Source: CAZJQD01 sp964548165 [NCBI: uncultured bacterium]
Lineage (GTDB): Bacteria > UBA8481
Direction: 5' to 3'
Assembly: GCA_964548165.1 (NCBI GenBank)
Contig: CAZJQD010000003.1
Coordinates: 4,532 to 55,394, forward strand
DNA: 50,863 bases
The translations under genes and the position numbers were made by a program. A model generated the notes under the pieces. That model did no database searches. It was not told where the DNA came from and worked only from the letters and a program-made list of their open reading frames with translations. Every line of letters begins with the position of its first letter. Within the stretch, counting starts at the first letter, position 1. Shown here in pieces: positions 7,747 through 15,784 of this stretch.

Positions 7747-9453
7747 ATGAGCATTCCCAACACGATGTTGAAGATCATCAGCAAGCAGGGCCAGGTTGTC
7801 GATTTCGAGATCGAGCGCATCATCCGATCCATCCGCGACGCCATCGTCGACGTGACCGGCAGCCGCTGGTCGCCCGAGCTGCGCGCGCGCCAGTACGCGC
7901 GCAAGGTCGCGGAGCGCGTCTACCGCGAGTTCTACTCCCTTTCCTGGCTCAAGTCCGACTTCATCGTGAAGTTCCTGAACTACAAGCCCGAGGAGCGCCA
8001 GGAGCGGCTTCGCGGGGCCAAGGTCACCGAGCGACTGACGTTTGTCCTCGCGGAGACGTACAAGGAGAACATCAACCACGGCGATATCCGCGCGCACGCG
8101 GACGGCCTCAAGAGCTACGTCGCCCAGGAGATCCGCACTGCCAAGGTCGACCCGCACTACAGCGAGGGACTCTTCCCCCGGCTCAACGACGAGGAGATCG
8201 CCGAGATCATCGAGTTCCTGGCGGCGCTCACCCTCGAGTTCTCCGGGCGTCCCGAGACCCCCGAGCTCCTCTACCCGCACCGCGAATACGTGCAGGACAT
8301 GATCGAGAAGGAACTCAAGGACCTGGGCGAGATCGACGTCGCCGAGCACTACATGATCTTCCGGGAAGGGCGCCGCAAGGTGCACGCCGGGGAGATCTCC
8401 GAGCTGCAGTTCACCAATAACGGCATCCACCGCGAGCGCGTCGGCGGCACCCTCGAGTGGAACCTCGCCCACGAGTGCGACACGCTCTTTGCGCTGAATG
8501 ACTGGATCTACGGCCGCCACGGCAAGAAGCTGCCGGATCTCATCGAGGCCTGCGAGGCGCGCTACCACGCGGATGTTCGCAAGACCGCCCAGGACATCCT
8601 CTCCCGCCGCGACGATATCAAGGTCGTCATCATCGCGGGGCCCTCGTGCTCCAACAAGACAACGACCACCGTCATCATCGGCCAGGAACTCGAAAAGGCC
8701 GGCCTCAAGCTCAAGCAGCTCAACATCGACAACTACTTCTACGACCTTACCCAGCAGCCCAAGGACGAGTTCGGCGACTACGACTTCGAGATGCCCGAGG
8801 CCATCGACATCCCGATGCTCAACGACCACCTCGAGGCCCTGACCCAGGGGCGTCCCATCCAGATGCCGCACTACAACTTCAAGCTGGGATGCCGCGACCG
8901 CTACGACGAGTTCCGCGCCGAAAAGGACGAGATCATCCTCATCGATTGTCTCCACGGCCTCTACAACCAGCTCACCCGCAGCGTTCCTCGAAAGAACAAG
9001 TTCAAGATCTTCATCGAGTCGGCCAACGTCGTCCGCAACATCAATGGCGACTACACCCGCTGGGCGGACGTGCGGATGCTCAAGCGCATGATCCGCGACA
9101 GCCAGCACCGGGGCTATGGCGCCACCCACACGCTCGCCCATTGGGCGTACGTGCGCAAGGGCGAGCTCAAGCACATCATCCCCTACATCTTCTCGACCGA
9201 CGCCGTCCTGAATTCCGGCCTCCCCTACGAGTTGCCGGTCCTCAAGTCCGTCCTGAAGGGCCATTTCCCCACGCGCGAGTTCATCGAGCAGCTGCGGTTG
9301 CAGGGGCGGCTGGACCCGTACATCCGCGGGATCCGCGTCGCCAATCTCCTGGAGACGGTCGCCGACTGGCCGGACATGGACCTCATCCCGTCGACCTCGC
9401 CCATCCGCGAGTTCATCGGCGGGTCGAGCTATATCATCCCGCACAACGACTAG
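7747..9453 (+). CDS. ATP-cone plus uridine-kinase-like P-loop enzyme
   Basis: 568 residues. Residues 8-100 resemble an ATP-cone (LKIISKQGQVVDFEIERIIRSIRDAI), the nucleotide-sensing module of ribonucleotide reductases and NrdR. Residues 100-280 are an uncharacterised middle region. From residue 290 comes a phosphoribulokinase/uridine-kinase domain with P-loop GPSCSNKT (298-305), the lid-associated NIDNYFYD and IILIDCLHGLYNQL. The family phosphorylates nucleosides or small sugars; here the substrate is unknown. The penultimate P-loop Gly is Asn303, unlike the usual GPSSSGKT. It is preceded by a leaderless-type -10 and followed by a structured RNA and terminator, so it is monocistronic. Confidence 0.75.
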   Translation: MSIPNTMLKIISKQGQVVDFEIERIIRSIRDAIVDVTGSRWSPELRARQYARKVAERVYREFYSLSWLKSDFIVKFLNYKPEERQERLRGAKVTERLTFVLAETYKENINHGDIRAHADGLKSYVAQEIRTAKVDPHYSEGLFPRLNDEEIAEIIEFLAALTLEFSGRPETPELLYPHREYVQDMIEKELKDLGEIDVAEHYMIFREGRRKVHAGEISELQFTNNGIHRERVGGTLEWNLAHECDTLFALNDWIYGRHGKKLPDLIEACEARYHADVRKTAQDILSRRDDIKVVIIAGPSCSNKTTTTVIIGQELEKAGLKLKQLNIDNYFYDLTQQPKDEFGDYDFEMPEAIDIPMLNDHLEALTQGRPIQMPHYNFKLGCRDRYDEFRAEKDEIILIDCLHGLYNQLTRSVPRKNKFKIFIESANVVRNINGDYTRWADVRMLKRMIRDSQHRGYGATHTLAHWAYVRKGELKHIIPYIFSTDAVLNSGLPYELPVLKSVLKGHFPTREFIEQLRLQGRLDPYIRGIRVANLLETVADWPDMDLIPSTSPIREFIGGSSYIIPHND

Positions 9454-9457
9454 AGAC

Positions 9458-9524
9458 GGTTTCATGAGGTAGGCCGAAGGCCCTCTCCCCGAGGTTCTGG
9501 GCCGGCGGACGACCTTATGAAACC
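9458..9524 (+). ncRNA. Candidate structured RNA closed by a 13-bp stem
   Basis: GGTTTCATGAGGT (9458-9470) pairs with ACCTTATGAAACC (9512-9524) in 12 Watson-Crick pairs plus one G-T pair. Inside, GGCC-GAA-GGCC (9473-9483) and CTC-TCCCC-GAG can form two more hairpins, giving a multi-branched RNA. It starts 4 nt after the upstream stop codon and is followed at once by an intrinsic terminator. It could be a 3'-UTR element, an sRNA or an attenuator. It does not match a tRNA. Confidence 0.4.
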
Positions 9525-9534
9525 ACTACTGGTC

Positions 9535-9564
9535 CCGGAGACCGGACACCGGTCCCGGCTTTTT
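9535..9564 (+). terminator. Rho-independent terminator
   Basis: CCGG-a-GACCGG (9535-9545, one bulged A) pairs with CCGGTC-CCGG (9549-9558) around an ACA loop, followed by CTTTTT. It ends the transcript of the kinase-like gene. Confidence 0.88.
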
Positions 9565-9566
9565 CC

Positions 9567-9595
9567 TTGAGGCGCGCGGACGTGGAACGCATAAT
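9567..9595 (+). promoter_or_regulatory. Sigma-70-type promoter of icd
   Basis: TTGAGG (9567-9572), a 17-nt spacer, and CATAAT (9590-9595). The predicted start is near 9602, giving a leader of about 34 nt with GGAGGA (9624-9629) before ATG at 9636. Confidence 0.65.
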
Positions 9596-9635
9596 GTCCC
9601 GCTGCAACCTTTAGACACTCTCGCGGAGGATTTCC

Positions 9636-10979
9636 ATGCCTGACTTCAAGCACGTCTCAGTCCCGGCCGGTGACCTGATCACCATGAAGGACGGCAAGCC
9701 CGTCGTCGGCGATCGCCCGATCATCGGGCTCCTCCGGGGCGACGGCATCGGCCTCGACATCACCCCCGTCATGACCATGGTCGTCGATGCCGCGGTGAAG
9801 AAGGCGTTCGGCGGGAAGAAGTCGATCGCCTGGTGCCCCGTCTACATCGGCCTCGAGGGCCTGCAGAAGTACGGCGAGGTCTTCCCGAAGGAGGCCGTCG
9901 ACGCGATCAAGCACCTCAAGATCGCGATCAAGGGCCCGTTCACGACGCCGATCGGCGAGGAGACGCACGTCTGCCTCCACTGCGCCCACCAGCAGATGCA
10001 GGCTGGGAAGTGCGAGGAGTGCGGCAAGGACGATGGCGTCGCCCCGCGCTTCCGCTCGATCAACGTCGCCCTCCGCCAGGCCATGGACCTCTACGCCTGC
10101 GTCCGCCCCATCCGCTACTTCCCAGGCGTACCCGCCCCCAACAAGACCGCGGACAAGGTCAACTTCATGATCTTCCGGGAGAACACCGAGGACGTGTACG
10201 CGGGGCACGACTTCGAGCGCGGTAGCGAGGTCGCCAAGGCCATCATCGCGCTCATCAGGGAGAAGACGGGTCGGGTCATCCGCGAGGACTCCGGGATCGG
10301 CGTCAAGCCCATCTCCGAGACCGGCACCAAGCGCCTGGTGCGCTCCGCCTGCCTCTGGGCCATCAACAACAAGCTCCCGTCGGTGACGCTCGTTCACAAG
10401 GGCAACATCATGAAGTTCACCGAGGGCTCGTTCGCGAAGTGGGGATACGAGGTCGCCACGCAGGAGTTCCGGGACCAGTTCGTGACCGAGAAGGAACTCT
10501 GGGACGCGCACAAGGGCAAGATGCCCGCGGGCAAGATCCTGATGAAGGACCGGATCGCGGACTCCATCTTCCAGCAGATCCAGACGCGCCCGGAGGAATA
10601 CTCCGTCCTCGCGCTCCCGAACCTCAACGGCGACTACCTCTCGGACGCCGCCATCGCGCTGGTCGGCGGACTGGGCCTGGGGCCGGGCGCCAACATCGGC
10701 GCCGACGTGGCCGTTTTCGAGGCCACGCACGGAACCGCGCCGAAGTACACGGGCCTCGACAAGGTGAACCCCGGCTCGATCATCCTCTCGGGCGTCATGA
10801 TGCTCGACCACATGGGCTGGCACGAAGCCGGCGAGCTGATCATGAAGGGCCTGGCGAAGTCGATCGTCGACGGCCACGTCACGTATGACCTGGAGCGGAT
10901 GATGAAGGGCGAGGGCCGCAAGGACGTCACGCTCGTCTCCTGCTCGGGCTTCGGCAAGGCCATCATCGACCGGATGTAA
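9636..10979 (+). CDS. icd: Isocitrate dehydrogenase (NADP-type) with a Cys-rich insertion
   Basis: 447 residues. It converts isocitrate to 2-oxoglutarate in the cytoplasm as part of the TCA cycle. Family landmarks are GDGIG (35-39), the substrate loop RSINVALRQ (140-148), RENTEDVYAG (181-190), the conserved NGDYLSD metal-site region and the cofactor loop HGTAPKYTG. The odd part is residues 107-139, between TTPIG and RSINVALRQ. E. coli Icd has only a few residues here, whereas this protein carries a module with C113-x2-C116-x9-C126-x2-C129, able to bind a metal as a zinc-ribbon-like knuckle. It has its own promoter and terminator and is monocistronic. Confidence 0.95.
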   Translation: MPDFKHVSVPAGDLITMKDGKPVVGDRPIIGLLRGDGIGLDITPVMTMVVDAAVKKAFGGKKSIAWCPVYIGLEGLQKYGEVFPKEAVDAIKHLKIAIKGPFTTPIGEETHVCLHCAHQQMQAGKCEECGKDDGVAPRFRSINVALRQAMDLYACVRPIRYFPGVPAPNKTADKVNFMIFRENTEDVYAGHDFERGSEVAKAIIALIREKTGRVIREDSGIGVKPISETGTKRLVRSACLWAINNKLPSVTLVHKGNIMKFTEGSFAKWGYEVATQEFRDQFVTEKELWDAHKGKMPAGKILMKDRIADSIFQQIQTRPEEYSVLALPNLNGDYLSDAAIALVGGLGLGPGANIGADVAVFEATHGTAPKYTGLDKVNPGSIILSGVMMLDHMGWHEAGELIMKGLAKSIVDGHVTYDLERMMKGEGRKDVTLVSCSGFGKAIIDRM

Positions 10980-10996
10980 TCCATTCGCGAACACAG

Positions 10997-11027
10997 GGCC
11001 GGCTCCCGCGAGGGGGCCGGCCTTTTT
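10997..11027 (+). terminator. Rho-independent terminator of icd
   Basis: GGCCGGCTCCC (10997-11007), loop GCGA, GGGGGCCGGCC (11012-11022), then TTTTT: an 11-bp stem with one G-T pair. Confidence 0.95.
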
Positions 11028-11096
11028 CGCGTCCTACCGGTGCCGCTAGCGCCGGCCCGGTTTCCGCCTCATGTCGAAGGCCTCATCCATCCAACA

Positions 11097-11318
11097 TCAT
11101 ATTTTGGCGGCGTTCTTCCCGCCGATATAGAGGAGCACCGCGCCGGCGATCACCAATGCTCCGCCGACGATAGGAGGGATCGGAACGGTCTCTTCCTTCT
11201 CGGCTGTCGCGTGAATGGGACCGATATCGATGACGGTTTCACGGGTTGTATACGTGTACCCCTGATAAACCAGCGCCATGATGCCCAGCGCGAGAAGCAA
11301 TACCCCGAGGTTCTTCAT
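11097..11318 (-). CDS. Small two-TM membrane protein
   Basis: 73 residues with hydrophobic segments at 4-20 and 49-66, separated by a short loop with TTRETVIDIGPIHATAEK. The arrangement and loop are those of widespread small conserved membrane proteins of unknown function. Its ATG follows the TGA of the upstream lmo0937-type gene by a single base (TGAGATG), so translation is coupled. Function is not known. Confidence 0.7.
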   Translation of the reverse strand: MKNLGVLLLALGIMALVYQGYTYTTRETVIDIGPIHATAEKEETVPIPPIVGGALVIAGAVLLYIGGKNAAKI

Positions 11319-11319
11319 C

Positions 11320-11472
11320 TCAATTCAACACCTTGCGGCCCTGGATAACGCGAATGAGAACCACCGCAACAGCCAGAAAGAGAAGAACATGCAGAATGCC
11401 GCCCAACGTGTACGACGTGGCCATTCCCAGAATCCACAGGATGAGCAGGATTGACACAATTGTTGTCAGCAA
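11320..11472 (-). CDS. lmo0937-family small membrane protein (TTG start)
   Basis: 50 residues. The start is TTG at 11472-11470, supported by AAAGGAG ending 8 nt upstream. The protein has two hydrophobic stretches around the motif SYTLGGILHVLL and ends VLIRVIQGRKVLN. This matches the lmo0937 family, very small membrane proteins with the pattern LGxxxSYTxGGxxHxLL and a basic RxIQGR end. The role is unknown; homologues often sit with stress-response genes. It forms a two-gene unit with the small membrane protein downstream. Confidence 0.8.
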   Translation of the reverse strand: MLTTIVSILLILWILGMATSYTLGGILHVLLFLAVAVVLIRVIQGRKVLN

Positions 11473-11687
11473 TGTTGACGCTCCTTTATTGACGATTTCG
11501 AAATCGCGTTCGATAGCCTATTTATAGTCGGCGTGATTCAAAGGGAGCTATGGGGCATTCACCCCAACGAACAACCATTGCTAAACCTCTACGCCCGCGA
11601 CGGACCCCCACTTTTCGCGGCGACCTCATGGGAAATCCGGGAGAACGGCGGTATGATCTCCTCACACCCATCTTCGAGGAGATCCCC

Positions 11688-12263
11688 ATGACGACAGCAC
11701 ATTTCTCAAGGCTCAGGTTCTTTGCCACGACGAGCATGGCGGCGCTGAGCTTGCTCACCGCCGGATGCATGGCGCCGCAGACCGCGGTCACGACGACGGC
11801 CACGGTGACGCCGGTGACTCGCGCCGTGGCCGTGGTCCACTCCGTCGGTGAGTCAAACGTCCGTGGGACCGTCATCTTCACCCCCCTGGGCTCGGATGTC
11901 CGCGTCCGTGCCGACATCACCGGACTGACACCTGGACCCCACGGATTCCACGTCCACGAGTTCGGAGACGCCTCTTCCACGGACGGCATGAGCGCAGGCG
12001 GGCACTGGAATCCTGCCCAGCACGTTCACGCCGATCCCGCATCCCCGATGCGCCATGCCGGCGACCTCGGAAATCTCGTGGCCGACAATTCCGGCCGCGC
12101 CACGCTCGACTACGTCGACCCGGTTCTGAAGCTGGAAGGGTCCACGAGCATCATCGGCCGGGCCGTCATCATTCACGCCAACGCCGATGACATGACAACC
12201 CAGCCGACGGGTAACGCGGGCGGGCGCGTCGCGATCGGCGTGATCGGGATCGCCAAGCCCTGA
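11688..12263 (+). CDS. sodC: Cu/Zn superoxide dismutase lipoprotein
   Basis: 191 residues. Start at ATG 11688 is set by GAGGAG nine bases upstream and by a lipoprotein signal ending LLTAGC (Cys27); longer in-frame starts lack both. It dismutes superoxide outside the inner membrane. The SOD signature GFHVHEFGD supplies Cu ligands H88 and H90. The bridging H106 is in AGGHWNP, Zn ligands are H114, H123 and D126, the last Cu ligand is H163 and the guiding Arg is R180 in NAGGR. The two cysteines of the family disulfide are replaced (A95 and I183), so the mature enzyme has no disulfide. A TATGAT at 11652-11657 is a possible -10. Confidence 0.93.
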   Translation: MTTAHFSRLRFFATTSMAALSLLTAGCMAPQTAVTTTATVTPVTRAVAVVHSVGESNVRGTVIFTPLGSDVRVRADITGLTPGPHGFHVHEFGDASSTDGMSAGGHWNPAQHVHADPASPMRHAGDLGNLVADNSGRATLDYVDPVLKLEGSTSIIGRAVIIHANADDMTTQPTGNAGGRVAIGVIGIAKP

Positions 12264-12318
12264 AGTCGCTGGCTGTGCGCCCACGCGGAGTATTCAACGG
12301 GGGCCTGCTGGTGAATAT

Positions 12319-12747
12319 TTACCGGTAGCGACCACCGTGCCACTCGCCCGGAGCCCCATGGTATCCGCTGTTCTCGAATAGCATGCGGTTCTGACGGCGC
12401 AGGTTGCGCAGGTACTGCTGATGCTGCAGTTCGTTCTGGTACTCCAGGTAGCTCAGGTACTGCTCATCCCGCCGGACCGCATCCAGGTAGGTCAACTGCA
12501 TGAAATCGATCACGGCAGACGGGACGCTGTCCCGCTCCAAGGCGCTCAATTGGCTGGCTCGCAACGGATAGACGGTCCCGGAAGCCTGGATCTTCTGGAT
12601 GATCTCATCCGCCGGAACGCCCTGGTGGCTGAGCGCGACGATCTGCGTCACGGTCACGGGTTCCACGCGCGCCTGCCGGGTCGAGGTGCAGGAGACGGGG
12701 CCAAGGAGTAGCAGCGGGACAAAGAATAAAAGTCCGAGACGATTCAT
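12319..12747 (-). CDS. Lipoprotein, unknown function
   Basis: 142 residues from ATG 12747 (an upstream in-frame ATG at 12825 would destroy the signal). The signal LLFFVPLLLLGPVSC gives lipobox GPVSC. The mature protein has a helical region (VTVTQIVALSHQGVPADEIIQKIQASGTVY), a motif seen in many short bacterial lipoproteins that pairs an I-x-L-S-x-x-G-V-x-x-x-x-I-I-x-x-I-x-x-S segment with a Gln/Tyr/Arg-rich helix (residues 90-135). The tail is GEWHGGRYR. Function is unknown. It lies downstream of the TPM array on the same strand, about 100 nt away, and may be its last gene. Confidence 0.7.
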   Translation of the reverse strand: MNRLGLLFFVPLLLLGPVSCTSTRQARVEPVTVTQIVALSHQGVPADEIIQKIQASGTVYPLRASQLSALERDSVPSAVIDFMQLTYLDAVRRDEQYLSYLEYQNELQHQQYLRNLRRQNRMLFENSGYHGAPGEWHGGRYR

Positions 12748-12846
12748 CGCTTCAATTCTGCATGCCCAGACCGCGTGCGCGGTATGGGGTGAAGTTCTAC
12801 CTGGGGCTATCGTCCCGGCCGTCATGCAACGCCCGATCGCTCGGAC

Positions 12847-13995
12847 CTACCACCTGCCGCTCGCGCCCCCGCCGCCGAACGAGCCGCCGCCGCCGGAAAA
12901 ACTGCTGCCGGAGGAACTTCCGCCAGAGTAGCTCGAGCCGCTGTAGTAGGTCTCGCGTCCGTCGCCGCTCGAACCTTTGGCGCGTCTATTCCGCCTATCC
13001 TCGATCAGGGCGGCGATTCGCACATCCAGTTTCGCCACGAGCGCATACAGTCGACGGCGATAGACTAGCAGAGCGACCCCGGAAGCGCACAAGGCTATCG
13101 CGGACAAGTATGGTGGCAGGGACCGCCCTACTAGTGAGAATAGAAAAGCTAGAACCAGAAATGGCGCCGCCAGGAATGGCGCCATAAACATTCCCACCAT
13201 AAAGGACAGCAAAAGCCCGATGGCATACTCATACGGGCGCATCGTTGTGGTATCGAAACTATCGAGCAACAGGATCTGGTAAGCAAGAGTAACGAAAGTC
13301 GCAATAACCATCACGCCGATATGCATATAACAAGCTACGATCAGTAGCAGCACGCCCGCGATGGCCCAGGGGCGCGTTGGAGCAAATCCACCCCACAAAG
13401 GTTTTGCTCGATAAAGCCTCCAATTGAGGATGGCGTAGCACAGGAAACATAGAGATAGCGCCAGCTTCATTCCGAGTTGCGCGCTTCGGTACTCCGCAAG
13501 AACGCGCTCACTGGCAGCGCGCTCGCCGGGCTGCCCGGCGATTATGCGAGCCACGGCCGCCTTCAGCCCGCCCGCGTAGTCCTGCTCTCGGAACCGCGGC
13601 GTGATCTCCTCGTCGATGATGCGCTTGCAGAGCACGTCCGGGAGGGCGTCTTCCAGGCCATAGCCGACCTCGATCCGGATCTTCCGGTCCTGCATGAAGA
13701 CGGAGATGATGACGCCGTTGTCTTTACCGGCCTGCCCGATCTTCCAGGCCTCGGCCAGCCGCATCGAAAAATCCTCGAGGCTTTCTCCCTCGAGCGACGG
13801 AAAGATAGCGATGACGATCTGATTGGTGGTGGCTCGCTCGTGCGCGGCCAGCATCGCATCGAGCGATCGCCGTTCTTCAATCGAGAGGACGCCTGCGTAG
13901 TCGTTGACCCGCAGGCTGGGTGGGGGAGGAACGTCCAAGGCGTAGGCGCTAAACGCGAGGAGAAAGAGAGCGAGGACGAGGACGGCCCGTTTCAT
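12847..13995 (-). CDS. TPM-domain protein with extra transmembrane domain (TPM copy 4)
   Basis: 382 residues from ATG 13995, which overlaps the previous stop as TGATG. Signal peptide 1-18. TPM domain about 25-165 (RVNDYAGVLS, TNQIVIAIFPSLEGESLEDFS, KDNGVIISVFMQDRKIRIEVGYGLE). A further region with six or so hydrophobic segments follows, then a Ser/Gly linker and the C-terminal tail GGGGSFGGGGASGRW. TPM domains are periplasmic or luminal; characterised examples include the plant PSII-repair protein TLP18.3, reported to have phosphatase activity. Longest member of the array. Its coding strand includes somewhat AT-richer membrane-domain DNA. Confidence 0.85.
   Translation of the reverse strand: MKRAVLVLALFLLAFSAYALDVPPPPSLRVNDYAGVLSIEERRSLDAMLAAHERATTNQIVIAIFPSLEGESLEDFSMRLAEAWKIGQAGKDNGVIISVFMQDRKIRIEVGYGLEDALPDVLCKRIIDEEITPRFREQDYAGGLKAAVARIIAGQPGERAASERVLAEYRSAQLGMKLALSLCFLCYAILNWRLYRAKPLWGGFAPTRPWAIAGVLLLIVACYMHIGVMVIATFVTLAYQILLLDSFDTTTMRPYEYAIGLLLSFMVGMFMAPFLAAPFLVLAFLFSLVGRSLPPYLSAIALCASGVALLVYRRRLYALVAKLDVRIAALIEDRRNRRAKGSSGDGRETYYSGSSYSGGSSSGSSFSGGGGSFGGGGASGRW
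13568..13648 (-). repeat. 81-nt segment identical to 14581-14661
   Basis: The stretch coding for the end of the TPM domain (PDVLCKRIIDEEITPRFREQ region) is base-for-base the same in TPM copies 3 and 4, starting ccgcccgcgtagtcctgctc on the plus strand in both. Neighbouring parts differ. This fits recent duplication or gene conversion. Confidence 0.85.
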
Positions 13996-15008
13996 CACCA
14001 CCCCCCGCTCGCGCCCCCGCCGCCGAACGAGCCGCCGCCACCGGAACTCCCACCCGACGAGGAGGAACTTCCGGATGACCAATCGCCGGATGAACCGGAA
14101 CTGCCGCCTCCGCCCTGGCTCGGCGGAAATAGTACAGGCGGGTCGTGCTTGAGCTTATCCCACACCATCAGATAGATGGTCGCCGCGCCGGACCCTATGA
14201 GGCAGCCGAAAAGAGATGACATCAACAGAGCCAGCGGTAAACCCAGGACGCCTTCGACCCGCATGCTGGCGACACTTGATGCGATGACTGCTCCAAGGAC
14301 GGCGCAAGATAGCCAGACACGACGGGCAATTCGCCGTGCGTCTCTGGTCCGGCTCAACACCCTGTTGTGCATCCAGTCATCCTGCTTGTCTATAATCCAG
14401 CCTGCGAACGCGGCAATACCCACGGCACCGAACATTCCGGACACCGCCAAGCCGATCACCAATACGAATATCGCGACTCCGCCAATTTCCACGCCCGGCG
14501 AGGACGCGGAGCGCGGCAGTTCTGCAGCGGCCGGTCGCACCGGTTCACCCGAGGCCATCCGCGCCACAGCCGCCCGCAATCCGCCCGCGTAGTCCTGCTC
14601 TCGGAACCGCGGCGTGATCTCCTCGTCGATGATGCGCTTGCAGAGCACGTCCGGGAGGGCGCCTTCCAGGCCATAGCCGACCTCGATCCGAACCTTTCGG
14701 TCTTCGAGGAAGACGGAGATGATGACGCCGTTGTCCTTGCCGGCCTGCCCGACCTTCCAGGCCTCCGCAAGACGCATCGAGTAGGCCTCGAGGTTCTCAC
14801 CGCCGAGCGTGGGGAAGATCGCGATCACGACCTGGTTCGTGGTGGCTCGCTCGTGCTCGGCCAGCATCGCGTCGAGCGATCGCCCATCCTCGACCGAGAG
14901 AACGCCCGCGTAGTCGTTGACGCGCAGGGGGGGTGTGGGAGGAACATCCAGGGCATGCACGGTAAGCGCGCAGAGCAGAACCACGGCCCATATCGGTAGT
15001 AATCGCAT
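13995..15008 (-). CDS. TPM-domain membrane protein (TPM copy 3)
   Basis: 337 residues from ATG 15008, which overlaps the previous stop as TGATG; an ATG two codons upstream is also possible. Signal peptide, then the TPM domain (RVNDYAGVLSVEDGRSLDAML, TNQVVIAIFPTLGGENLEAYS, GLEGALPDVLCKRIIDEEIT). Three or four hydrophobic segments follow between about residues 180 and 290, then a Ser/Gly-rich linker and the tail GGGGSFGGGGASGGW. It shares an 81-nt identical block with copy 4. Function is inferred only from the LemA/TPM context: an envelope protein. Confidence 0.85.
   Translation of the reverse strand: MRLLPIWAVVLLCALTVHALDVPPTPPLRVNDYAGVLSVEDGRSLDAMLAEHERATTNQVVIAIFPTLGGENLEAYSMRLAEAWKVGQAGKDNGVIISVFLEDRKVRIEVGYGLEGALPDVLCKRIIDEEITPRFREQDYAGGLRAAVARMASGEPVRPAAAELPRSASSPGVEIGGVAIFVLVIGLAVSGMFGAVGIAAFAGWIIDKQDDWMHNRVLSRTRDARRIARRVWLSCAVLGAVIASSVASMRVEGVLGLPLALLMSSLFGCLIGSGAATIYLMVWDKLKHDPPVLFPPSQGGGGSSGSSGDWSSGSSSSSGGSSGGGGSFGGGGASGGW
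14581..14661 (-). repeat. 81-nt segment identical to 13568-13648
   Basis: Second copy of the exact repeat shared between TPM copies 3 and 4; see the partner entry. Identity stops at a C/T difference directly after the block, then resumes for 27 nt. Confidence 0.85.
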
Positions 15009-15784
15009 CACCACCCTCCGCTCGCTCCCCCGCCGCCGAAGCGACCTCCACCACCTCGATATCCCCTAGATGAGGACCGCGATGAACGGTAGCGGCGGCT
15101 CCCGCCCGACGACCAACCTCGTCCGCGCCGAGCCGAGCGGAGGATGAAGAACGGAATGAGGATAACCGCGAGGATGAAGGCAATCATGATCGCCGTGAAC
15201 ATGACCGCTTCGAAGACGGTCTCCCGGGGACGAAGACGCGGCGGAGACACCGCCCGGGACGCCGGTTCAGGCAGAGGACGCGGCATCGCGATCGCCAGGG
15301 CCGGTGGTCCGATCGTCGCGCCGATCCGAACCAGGGCCGCGCTCAGCCCCCCGAAGTAGTCCTGCTGGCGGAACCGCGGAGCGATCTCCTCATCGATAAT
15401 CCGCTTGCAGACAGCGTCGGGAAGGGCACCCTCGAGCCCGTAGCCGACCTCGATCCGGATCTTCCGGTCCTGGAGGAAGACCACGACGATGACGCCGTTG
15501 TCCTTGCCGGCCTGCCCGACCTTCCAGGCCTCCGCAAGACGCATCGAGTAGGCCTCGAGATTCTCCACCTCGAGAGAGGGGAAGATCGCGACCACGATCT
15601 GGTGCGAGGTGGCCTTTTCATAGGCGGCCAGCCCGGAATCGATCGCGCGCCGTTGTTCGATCGTGAGCACGCGGGCGTAATCATTGACGCGCAGCGGCGA
15701 AGCCAAAGGAACATCCAAGGCAATTACAGGTAGCGCGAATATCAGGACCGCGAGGACGAGCCCGATGCTTGTGAGCGATCTCAT
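15008..15784 (-). CDS. TPM-domain membrane protein (TPM copy 2)
   Basis: 258 residues from ATG 15784, overlapping the previous stop as TGATG. Signal peptide 1-22, TPM domain about 28-165 (RVNDYARVLTIEQRRAIDSGL, HQIVVAIFPSLEVENLEAYS, KDNGVIVVVFLQDRKIRIEVGYG). One strong transmembrane segment (TAIMIAFILAVILIPFFIL), then a basic Arg/Ser linker in place of the Ser/Gly linker of its paralogues, ending GRFGGGGASGGW. The domain is expected outside the membrane with the tail on the cytoplasmic side. Confidence 0.86.
   Translation of the reverse strand: MRSLTSIGLVLAVLIFALPVIALDVPLASPLRVNDYARVLTIEQRRAIDSGLAAYEKATSHQIVVAIFPSLEVENLEAYSMRLAEAWKVGQAGKDNGVIVVVFLQDRKIRIEVGYGLEGALPDAVCKRIIDEEIAPRFRQQDYFGGLSAALVRIGATIGPPALAIAMPRPLPEPASRAVSPPRLRPRETVFEAVMFTAIMIAFILAVILIPFFILRSARRGRGWSSGGSRRYRSSRSSSRGYRGGGGRFGGGGASGGW

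Noticed and set aside
7723-9465. 580-codon open frame opposite the kinase-like gene
   Set aside because: Val/Leu/Asp/Glu-rich shadow; the plus-strand gene has the P-loop, ATP-cone and promoter.
9458-9524. tRNA-like gene
   Set aside because: Ends pair over 13 bp but there are no D, anticodon or T arms of the right size and no CCA-compatible acceptor.
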